A stretch of DNA of 6,227 bases, from NCBI GenBank assembly GCA_031275515.1, contig JAISOQ010000145.1, forward strand, positions 1 to 6,227. The letters are read 5' to 3'. Shown piece after piece: positions 1 through 4,809 of this stretch; position 1 is the first letter of the stretch, and each line of letters opens with the position of its first letter. Source of the stretch: Treponema sp. GTDB taxonomy: Bacteria > Spirochaetota > Spirochaetia > Treponematales > Breznakiellaceae. The position numbers were made by a program, and so were the translations under genes. The notes beneath the pieces were generated by a model. The model made no database searches, had not been told where the DNA came from, and worked only from the letters and a program-made list of their open reading frames with translations.

Positions 1-409
1 ACTGTAATTCCACACAGGTATCGGCTAATAATCGCAAGGTCCAGGCTGCGTATCCCTCAGGCGGCGTACTACAGGCCAGGGCAATAATATGGGCTTCCAG
101 TTCTCCGGTCACTTTGGGGGGAACCGGTGGAGTTTCCCGCTTTTTGCGTTGTAAAAAGGCGTTGAGGTCTGCCGCCGTTTCAAAATCCTTTTTCACATTC
201 TGGATGGTCTGGCGGCTTACCCCGATCCGGTGTGCGATGGCTACTTTGGCATCCGGTTTCCGACCGCCTGAAGTATCCAGGGCAAGGATGATGGCTGCCC
301 GCTTCACTAATTTGACGCTCCGTTTCCCGGTTTGTGTAAATACTTCCAGTTCATATCGTTCTTCCGGGTTGAGCGTTATGTTTCGTTTGGTTTGGTTCGT
401 ATCATTGAT
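1..409 (-). CDS. IS630-family transposase, N-terminal part (cut by left window edge; no normal start codon)
   Basis: This minus-strand frame runs open from about 409 to the left edge, giving about 136 residues of DNA-binding N-terminus. It shows a helical segment (about residues 30-45), a helix-turn-helix (about 53-76, core IAHRIGVSRQTIQNVKK), a basic linker with KRETPPVPPK, and the ACSTPPEGYAAWTLRLLAD block. That block typically precedes the catalytic half of IS630-type DDE transposases. The catalytic acidic residues would lie beyond the window. A good ribosome binding site (GGGAGG, 420-415) exists, but the only nearby ATG (405-403) is in another frame and stops after nine codons. The transposase frame has ATC (409-407) where a start would fit. 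Either one base has been lost near the start, a start ATG has mutated to ATC, or a rare start is used. Family assignment is confident; functionality is doubtful. Confidence 0.82.
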   Translation of the reverse strand, partial: MNDTNQTKRNITLNPEERYELEVFTQTGKRSVKLVKRAAIILALDTSGGRKPDAKVAIAHRIGVSRQTIQNVKKDFETAADLNAFLQRKKRETPPVPPKVTGELEAHIIALACSTPPEGYAAWTLRLLADTCVELQ

Positions 410-496
410 AGTATCCTCCCACTTTCTTCTTTGTTTGTAAAGTTTTATTTGTTACGATGTATTAGCCTCTTGCTTCAATTGTAAGGCTTTATGTAT
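1..496 (-). mobile_element. IS630-family insertion sequence, upstream end, partial
   Basis: The transposase reading frame implies an IS whose body continues left of the window and whose upstream end lies to the right of 409. I could not place the terminal inverted repeat, because the partner end is outside the window. The right boundary given (496) is only the base before the duplication that flanks the next insertion; the IS could end earlier, or continue past the MITE to beyond 665 if the MITE inserted inside it. IS630 elements normally duplicate a TA dinucleotide, which is too common here to help. Confidence 0.4.
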
Positions 497-504
497 ACTC
501 TTTT
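497..504. repeat. Target site duplication, left copy (ACTCTTTT)
   Basis: Direct repeat ACTCTTTT immediately outside the left inverted repeat of the MITE. It is identical in all eight bases to the copy at 658-665. Confidence 0.8.
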
Positions 505-528
505 GGTGTTAGTCATAAAGTGGGTTGA
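505..528 (+). repeat. MITE terminal inverted repeat, left
   Basis: Reads GGTGTTAGT, then CATAAAGT, then GGGTTGA. It pairs with the reverse complement of 634-657 at 19 of 24 positions. The outer nine and inner seven bases are perfect and the mismatches are confined to the middle block. Confidence 0.8.
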
Positions 529-633
529 TAAACACTTTGAGTGGACATAAAAGGCAAAAAACACTCAATTTACTGCCGATTATTCTCGAAATTTGGCCCA
601 ATTTTCGGATGGGAAGCTGTATCAGCCCGTCCG

Positions 634-657
634 TCAACCCTATTTCGTACTAACACC
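634..657 (-). repeat. MITE terminal inverted repeat, right
   Basis: On the minus strand it reads GGTGTTAGT, then ACGAAATA, then GGGTTGA, matching the left end in the two conserved blocks. The split pattern of two conserved blocks with a variable spacer suggests two transposase contact zones. Confidence 0.8.
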
Positions 658-665
658 ACTCTTTT
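658..665. repeat. Target site duplication, right copy (ACTCTTTT)
   Basis: Direct repeat ACTCTTTT immediately outside the right inverted repeat of the MITE. Because the duplication is still perfect, the insertion is probably recent or has drifted little. Confidence 0.8.
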
Positions 666-810
666 CTACAATCTGTGGCTTTAGAGCTACCGTAGATGAC
701 GACAGGGTTTCCATAGACGGCTCTACAAGGTTTTCGATGGTGTAATATATAGGGGCACTTCGTATAACAGGACTTTATCCGTACAAAAACATACGAAAAA
801 ATAAAGGGGC

Positions 811-839
811 TTGTATTGAATATAGAAGTACTATAAAAT
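811..839 (+). promoter_or_regulatory. Candidate sigma70-type promoter for the DPBB/SPOR gene
   Basis: TTGTAT (811-816) and TAAAAT (834-839) are separated by 17 bp in an AT-rich setting. An overlapping alternative is TTGAAT (816-821) with a perfect TATAAT (841-846) but a 19-bp spacer. Either would start transcription near 846-853 and leave a 5' leader of about 110 nt before the gene at 963. This is based on sequence match only. Confidence 0.45.
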
Positions 840-860
840 ATATAATAAGATTCTATTTAT

Positions 861-903
861 GGATTGTCGACCGGAATAATAAGGATTAAACGACCGCGAT
901 AAT
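861..903 (+). repeat. Tandem ~20-bp direct repeat in the leader of the DPBB/SPOR gene
   Basis: Two copies of GGATT, then 2-3 bases, then CGACCG, two variable bases, ATAAT occur at 861-880 and 883-903. The 13-bp cores (868-880 and 891-903) match at 11 of 13 positions and lie 23 bp apart, about two helical turns. They sit just downstream of the predicted promoter, so they could be a regulator-binding pair or an RNA element. The function is unknown. Confidence 0.5.
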
Positions 904-962
904 GATTGAAGATTTAGAACCCTGGTGTTGAGTGGAATGCTTTTGGCAGCAGGGGGGAGGGG

Positions 963-2612
963 ATGATATTGAAACGTTTAGTTGCAACATTACTCATCGG
1001 ATTGGCTGTAGCCGGGTTGGCGGTTGCGCAGAGCGCCGGACTCAGAAGTTTTCGTCAGACTGGCGCTGCGACTGCTGAATTGAGTACCGATCAGCTGGTA
1101 GCTTCTCATCCTAGTTTGTCTATGGGGACCCAGCTAAAGGTAACCAATACATCAAACGGAAGGGAAGTTATTGTTACGGTAACGGGTCGTATACCTGCTT
1201 CAGGGACGCGAATCATTGATCTTTCTAGAGGCGCATCGGCGCAGCTGGGAATGAACGCTTCGGGTACTACACCGGTGAGCATTGAGGTCGTTCGTAACAC
1301 AGAGGTGGCGGCGGCTCCTGCTCCTACACCTGCCCCTGTTCCAGAGCCCGCTCCATCGCCGCCTCCCCCGGAGCCGGAACCGGAACCTGTTTCGTTGCCT
1401 CCGCCTGAACCAAAACCTGTTCCTGCCCCTGTTGCCCCTGCTCCTCAGCCGGTTCGTGAAGAACCTAAACCGGTTCAGCAAGAGCCTTCCAGGCCTCCTG
1501 CGCCTATCACTATATACAATACCATTACGGTAGCGGCGGCTAAACCTCCAGCGGAGCCTGCGCCTACGCCTGCCCCGGTTCCTCCTCCTTCTCCTCCGGC
1601 GGAGCCCGCTTCGGCGGAGACTATACCGATAATCATGGTGCCCGCAATGAAAGTGCTTCCGGCCCCGGTTATCACAGTTGCCCCGGTTTATTCTCAAGCG
1701 GTTCCGGTTGTCCCGGTAGTGACCGTTCCAGCGTCTAATATGGCGGCGGTTCCAGTCACTCCGGTTTATTCTCAGGCCGTTCCGGCGGCGCCTAAGATGA
1801 TGACAGTTCCAGTCACCCCGGTTTATTCTCAGGTGGTCCCGGCCGCTCCAGTAATGACAGTCCCGGCAGCTAAGGCGGCGGCAGTGCCGGTTGCCCCGGT
1901 TAAGGTCCTTGTAGCTCCTCAGCCCCAGGTTCAATGTGAACCTGAGGTAGTCTATGCCGTTTCTCCTCAGGTGATGTATGCTCCGACGGCGGCGCCCCAG
2001 GCGTATCGCCAGGTCCAGGAACCTCAGCAGATTCCATATCCTCCTCAACAGATTCAACAGGTATACATCCAGCCTCAGGCCCCGCAGCCAGCTGTTCAGC
2101 CCCAGGTTTCTTATTCCCAGCCTCAGGCCCCGCAGGTGACTGTTCAGGCCCAGGCGCCGGTTCCTCAGTCACCAATAACCGTTTACACGAATCCTCCCGC
2201 ACCGGCCCAGGGTCCGGTGACGGTTTACACGGCTCCTGCTGCGACAGCCCAGGCTTCGGCAACTGTTTACACAGGCCCTCAGTCTCAGACAACCGTTTAC
2301 TCCGCTTCCCAGCCTCAGGTTCAGCCGGTTCCCGGCGGCGTCCAGCCTGCCGCGACGGTGATTAAGCCTCGTATGCCCGATCCTGCAAGCCGCGGGGTCT
2401 ACCGGGTCCAGGTGGGTTCTTACGCCGATCCCCAGAACGCTCAGATGGTCGCCGAGTCCCTGGTACGGATAGGGTTGAGTCCCGCCTATGAGCAGTACGG
2501 TCAGGTTTGGCGGGTGGTCATTCCCGGAATCAATGTTCAGCAATTGAATGCCGTGGCTCAACAGCTGAGTACCCTGGGCATAAAAGAAGCCTGGATACGC
2601 CAGGAAGGATAG
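963..2612 (+). CDS. Secreted RlpA-like (DPBB) protein with proline-rich linker and C-terminal SPOR domain
   Basis: Signal peptide at about residues 1-22 (KR, then an Ala/Leu/Val core, likely cleavage AVA-QS) with no lipobox Cys, so it is exported rather than lipidated. Residues ~27-110 resemble the RlpA double-psi beta-barrel: ASHPSLSMGTQLKVTN, then VTVTGRIPASGTRIIDLS and a LGM block. The usual NDRGP segment with the catalytic Asp is replaced by TGRIP, and the early YYG part is not recognisable, so glycan cleavage is doubtful. Residues ~112-470 are a low-complexity P/A/V/Q linker with PVYSQ and TVYT repeats. Residues ~478-549 (GVYRVQVGSY onward) form a SPOR domain, which in other bacteria binds denuded septal peptidoglycan. 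Start: GGAGG (956-960) lies only 2 nt from ATG 963 but 8 nt from TTG 969, which would begin MKRLV; the TTG may be the true start. The gene appears monocistronic. A role in cell-wall or septum biology is inferred. Confidence 0.85.
   Translation: MILKRLVATLLIGLAVAGLAVAQSAGLRSFRQTGAATAELSTDQLVASHPSLSMGTQLKVTNTSNGREVIVTVTGRIPASGTRIIDLSRGASAQLGMNASGTTPVSIEVVRNTEVAAAPAPTPAPVPEPAPSPPPPEPEPEPVSLPPPEPKPVPAPVAPAPQPVREEPKPVQQEPSRPPAPITIYNTITVAAAKPPAEPAPTPAPVPPPSPPAEPASAETIPIIMVPAMKVLPAPVITVAPVYSQAVPVVPVVTVPASNMAAVPVTPVYSQAVPAAPKMMTVPVTPVYSQVVPAAPVMTVPAAKAAAVPVAPVKVLVAPQPQVQCEPEVVYAVSPQVMYAPTAAPQAYRQVQEPQQIPYPPQQIQQVYIQPQAPQPAVQPQVSYSQPQAPQVTVQAQAPVPQSPITVYTNPPAPAQGPVTVYTAPAATAQASATVYTGPQSQTTVYSASQPQVQPVPGGVQPAATVIKPRMPDPASRGVYRVQVGSYADPQNAQMVAESLVRIGLSPAYEQYGQVWRVVIPGINVQQLNAVAQQLSTLGIKEAWIRQEG
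1683..1900 (+). repeat. Imperfect tandem repeats encoding PVYSQ(A/V)VP units
   Basis: CCGGTTTATTCTCA recurs at 1683, 1761 and 1818, giving unit lengths of 78 and 57 bp (26 and 19 codons). Each encodes PVYSQ followed by a VP-rich tail and, in the longer units, an MTVPA(S/A)xxAAVPV-like segment. The units are in phase with the reading frame, so copy-number change would alter linker length without a frameshift. Confidence 0.7.
2070..2135 (+). repeat. Perfect 18-bp direct repeat in the Gln/Pro-rich linker
   Basis: CAGCCTCAGGCCCCGCAG occurs at 2070-2087 and again at 2118-2135, 48 bp (16 codons) apart, encoding QPQAPQ. It is followed downstream by a series of TVYT/TVYS units (about 2175-2300). This is consistent with growth of the linker by in-frame duplication. 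Confidence 0.65.
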
Positions 2613-2620
2613 TTTTTCGT

Positions 2621-2653
2621 AAAAATGCGGAGTCAGGCTGGCTCCGCATTTTT
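2621..2653 (+). terminator. Intrinsic terminator after the DPBB/SPOR gene
   Basis: A 12-bp perfect stem AAAAATGCGGAG / CTCCGCATTTTT closes a 9-nt loop 8 nt after the stop codon. The stem ends in a T run on the plus strand and an A run at its left, so it could also act on the minus strand. It separates this gene from the lipoate cassette. Confidence 0.9.
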
Positions 2654-2785
2654 ATATCTGTCTCCTTAACGGCATTAGAGAAGGTATAGGACGGCCCTGG
2701 CGGTATTACAGATGCAAGAAAAAGTTCAGAAGAATCCGGTTCGTTTAGGGGTCTTTTTGCGTTTCTTTTATAGTAAAGCGTCCCT

Positions 2786-3691
2786 ATGACCGCAGCGCCT
2801 CTCCCCAAACCCGACTGGATAAGGGTCCCGTTCCCCTCCGGAGATACCTGGAAGCGGGTAGCGGATACGGTAAAAAAATACCGCCTCCATACGGTCTGTG
2901 ACGAAGCCCAATGTCCAAATAAGGGTGAATGTTGGGGGGCGGGAACCGCCACGTTCATGATTCTGGGGGATGTCTGCACTCGTTCCTGCCGTTTTTGCGC
3001 GGTAAAATCCGAACGGCAGGGGGTTCCGCCGGATGCTGCGGAAGGGGAAAGCATTGCCCGGGCGGCGGCGGAACTGAGCCTTAAATACGTGGTACTTACT
3101 TCTGTGGACCGGGATGATCTTCCCCTCCGGGGGGCGGAGCATTTTGCCGCCTGTATCACTGCGATTAAGGGGCGCCTCTCGGAAACCAAGGTCGAAGTCC
3201 TTATCCCCGATTATACCCAGGGAGAAATAGCCTGTATCCTGGAAGCCGGCCCTGATGTGATCGCCCATAATGTAGAAACCGTCCGTTCCCTCCAAGAGGT
3301 CCGGGATTGCCGGGCCTCCTTCGATAAAAGTCTTGCAACCCTGATGGCCGCCCGGAAACCCTTCCTGCCGGGCTTTCCGGGGGCTCCTATCCCTGTGGTT
3401 AAATCAAGCCTCCTTTTGGGCCTGGGGGAGACGGAAAACGAAGTCTTCCAAACCATGGATGAACTTCGCGCCGCCGGTGTGGATATTCTTGTGATGGGTC
3501 AGTACCTCCAGCCTACAAGGCGGCAGATTCCGGTAGTAGAATACATCTCCCCTGAAAGGTTCAGCGCCTATGCCCGGGCAGCCAGGGAACGGGGTTTTGT
3601 TTCCGTAGTAGCTTCCCCCTTTGCCCGGACGAGTTACCACGCCTTTGAAGCCGCCGCCGCTGCGGGACAACCAGGCGCTTATGCTGATTAA
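2786..3691 (+). CDS. lipA: Lipoyl synthase (radical SAM)
   Basis: LipA inserts two sulfur atoms into protein-bound octanoyl groups at C6 and C8 to make the lipoyl cofactor of 2-oxoacid dehydrogenases and the glycine cleavage H protein. At 301 aa the length is normal for the family. The N-terminus carries the family's KPDWIRV motif. C38, C43 and C49 (CDEAQCPNKGEC) bind the auxiliary 4Fe-4S cluster that supplies sulfur. C64, C68 and C71 (CTRSCRFC) form the radical SAM CxxxCxxC motif. R281-TSY-284 corresponds to the conserved C-terminal RSSY motif, with Ser283 kept and Thr in place of the first Ser. LTSVDRDDLP and the GLGET segment are also typical. The start at 2786 is fixed by an in-frame stop 12 nt upstream, although the ribosome binding site is very weak. 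The gene overlaps the next one by 11 nt, so the two are surely co-transcribed. Confidence 0.96.
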   Translation: MTAAPLPKPDWIRVPFPSGDTWKRVADTVKKYRLHTVCDEAQCPNKGECWGAGTATFMILGDVCTRSCRFCAVKSERQGVPPDAAEGESIARAAAELSLKYVVLTSVDRDDLPLRGAEHFAACITAIKGRLSETKVEVLIPDYTQGEIACILEAGPDVIAHNVETVRSLQEVRDCRASFDKSLATLMAARKPFLPGFPGAPIPVVKSSLLLGLGETENEVFQTMDELRAAGVDILVMGQYLQPTRRQIPVVEYISPERFSAYARAARERGFVSVVASPFARTSYHAFEAAAAAGQPGAYAD

Positions 3692-3983
3692 AGGGGCAGG
3701 GAAGCCGGAGGGGTGTAAACTTATCCGGTTCAGCGCGGATATTGAGGGCGATACCCTTAAAAGCATACGAATCCGGGGGGACTTTTTCGCCAGCCCCGAA
3801 GAAGGGTTTGACCGGGTCGAAGAACGCCTTAGGGAGATTCCCCTTTCAGAAATGGAAGCCTCATTTAACGTCCTCCTGAACGAAGAAGGGGTTGAGGTTT
3901 TCGGCATTACCGGGGCGGGGCTTTCATCCCTGGTATACGCTTCCCGGAAACCCGTCTCCCCGGACAAGAAGGGGAATCCATGA
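3681..3983 (+). CDS. lplB: Lipoate-protein ligase C-terminal-domain subunit (LplB-like)
   Basis: A 100-aa protein that matches the small C-terminal domain normally fused to lipoate-protein ligase A, here encoded alone. Residues 13-36 (KLIRFSADI, then KSIRIRGDFFASPEE) are the characteristic block of that domain. GITGAGLSSLVYA near the end fits its final helix and strand. In the archaeal Thermoplasma-type enzyme the equivalent protein, LplB, must partner LplA for lipoyl-adenylate formation. The ATG at 3681 lies inside the end of lipA (11-nt overlap), and the stop overlaps the start of lplA (ATGA, 3980-3983), which implies translational coupling and balanced subunits. Longer versions from the non-ATG start at 3621 would overlap lipA by 71 nt and add an unrelated Pro-rich leader. 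Function is inferred from domain similarity and context; confidence in the domain is high. Confidence 0.85.
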   Translation: MLIKGAGKPEGCKLIRFSADIEGDTLKSIRIRGDFFASPEEGFDRVEERLREIPLSEMEASFNVLLNEEGVEVFGITGAGLSSLVYASRKPVSPDKKGNP

Positions 3984-4783
3984 ACGAAACATTCGTCAAG
4001 CCCTATCCGGTACGGCTCCTTCAAACCGGGTTCCACGATTGTTATTACAACATGGGGCTGGACGAAGCCCTCCTGGAGTCGGCAGCCAGGGGAGGCTCTC
4101 TCCCGGTTTTGCGCTTTTACGGCTGGGAACCCCGGGCGGTTTCGGTCGGTTACTTTCAGGGGCTTGAAGAAGAAGTGGATATTCAGGCCTGTAAAGATCG
4201 AGGAGTGGATGTCATACGCCGCATCACCGGCGGCGGGGCGGTTTTTCATCATGCCGAACTCACCTACAGCATCATCCTTCCGGTCAGCCATCCTCTGGCG
4301 GGGTCGTCCATCCAGGATTCTTACCGTATCCTTTGCGGGGGCGTCATCCGGGGTCTGGACCTTCTGGGATTGAACGCCCGGTTTGCGCCTGTCAACGACA
4401 TAGTCTGTGGTGACCGGAAAATTTCGGGAAACGCCCAGACCCGTCGCATGAATACGGTTCTTCATCACGGCACGGTACTTTTGGATTTGGACCCGGACCT
4501 TATGTTCAGCCTGTTGAAGGTCCCGGAGGAGAAGATGAAAGGCCGGCTCATACAGGATGTGAAGGCCAGGGTCACCAGCCTCCGCGCTCAGGGCCTCCCT
4601 TCAGGTTTCGCGGAGGCCGAGGCCGCTATGATCGAGGGATTCCGTCAGGCTCTGTGCCTGGAATTCGCCGCTGGCCTGTCCCCGCCGGCCTATCCCGGCG
4701 GGCCGGCCTTTGCCGAAGATGATCGGGCCCGGGAACTGGCGGTTAAAAAATTTTCGTCCCCCGGCTGGATCTACAAACGATAG
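3980..4783 (+). CDS. lplA: Lipoate-protein ligase A, catalytic subunit (bipartite type)
   Basis: A 267-aa biotin/lipoate ligase-fold protein that activates lipoate (possibly octanoate) with ATP and transfers it to a lysine of apo-lipoyl domains. Visible motifs: LRFYGWEPRAVSVGYFQ (44-60), RRITGGGAVFHH (80-91), ND (139-140), RKISGNAQTR (146-155, with Lys147 as the expected catalytic lysine), and HHGTVLLDLD. The late LLKVPEEKMK block and the terminal ARELAVKKFSS..W resemble the Thermoplasma-type LplA that lacks its own C-terminal domain. That missing domain is supplied by the gene immediately upstream. The start overlaps that gene by 4 nt and has AGGGG at 3970-3974, 5 nt before ATG. LipM-type octanoyltransferases share the fold, but the ND motif and absence of a CFxxxS-like segment favour a ligase. 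HH replaces the more usual HD after GGGAVF. Confidence 0.9.
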   Translation: MNETFVKPYPVRLLQTGFHDCYYNMGLDEALLESAARGGSLPVLRFYGWEPRAVSVGYFQGLEEEVDIQACKDRGVDVIRRITGGGAVFHHAELTYSIILPVSHPLAGSSIQDSYRILCGGVIRGLDLLGLNARFAPVNDIVCGDRKISGNAQTRRMNTVLHHGTVLLDLDPDLMFSLLKVPEEKMKGRLIQDVKARVTSLRAQGLPSGFAEAEAAMIEGFRQALCLEFAAGLSPPAYPGGPAFAEDDRARELAVKKFSSPGWIYKR

Positions 4784-4795
4784 GCCCCATAGGAT

Positions 4796-4809
4796 ATACT
4801 TATAAGTAT
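4796..4809. promoter_or_regulatory. 14-bp perfect palindrome over a start codon
   Basis: ATACTTATAAGTAT is its own reverse complement and includes the first two bases of the ATG at 4808. It could be an operator or a small hairpin, or simply reflect AT-rich sequence. A TATACT hexamer (4795-4800) overlaps it and could be a -10 box, but no good -35 was found. Confidence 0.3.

Larger units (their letters stand above)
505..657. mobile_element. MITE-like non-autonomous element, 153 bp
   Basis: The segment is bounded by inverted repeats that both read inward as GGTGTTAGT, eight variable bases (with a shared AAA), then GGGTTGA. They match at 19 of 24 positions. The flanks carry a perfect 8-bp direct repeat, ACTCTTTT, at 497-504 and 658-665, exactly abutting both ends, which is the signature of a transposition event. 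No reading frame of note lies inside. The interior has a near-palindrome at 587-607 and a small hairpin (AAAGTG/CACTTT, 517-538). An 8-bp duplication with GG termini is compatible with families such as IS1595, but other families also make 8-bp duplications. I cannot name the parent transposase, and none is in the window. Confidence 0.82.
666..962. other. Intergenic stretch without a recognisable gene
   Basis: About 300 bp between the MITE and the next gene, AT-rich around 780-890. I see no convincing coding frame or RNA gene. A weak TAGAGC/GCTCTA inverted repeat (682-687 and 720-725) is too far apart to be a clear hairpin. The useful contents are a candidate promoter at 811-839 and a tandem repeat at 861-903, both listed separately. 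Confidence 0.6.

Noticed and set aside
376..405. Programmed -1 frameshift joining ATG 405 to the transposase frame
   Set aside because: The geometry would need a -1 shift within nine codons, but no X XXY YYZ slippery heptamer is present. A lost base or altered start is simpler.
114..440. Plus-strand open frame opposite the transposase
   Set aside because: It is the antisense shadow of the IS630 transposase N-terminus, which has clear family motifs on the minus strand.
464..488. AGCCT/AGGCT inverted repeat as IS end or terminator
   Set aside because: The stem is only 5 bp with a 15-nt loop and no T run in the useful orientation, so there is no support for either role.
1200..2057. Long minus-strand frame opposite the DPBB/SPOR gene, rich in Arg
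   Set aside because: It is the antisense shadow of Pro/Ala/Val codons, which produce few stop codons on the other strand. It has no plausible start site and an implausible Arg-rich composition.
3621..3680. Upstream extension of the LplB-like gene from a TTG start
   Set aside because: It would overlap lipA by 71 nt and add a Pro-rich leader with no counterpart in the domain. The first ATG at 3681 fits the family length and the operon pattern.
3404..4468. 354-codon minus-strand open frame across the lip genes
   Set aside because: It is antisense to three well-supported overlapping genes with clear motifs, and its translation shows no recognisable domain.
3980..4783. LipM-type octanoyltransferase as the identity of the LplA-like protein
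   Set aside because: The fold and TGG motif are shared, but the ND pair, the RKISGNAQ lysine and an adjacent separate C-terminal-domain gene point to a ligase. Cys143 is not at the position expected of the LipM nucleophile.
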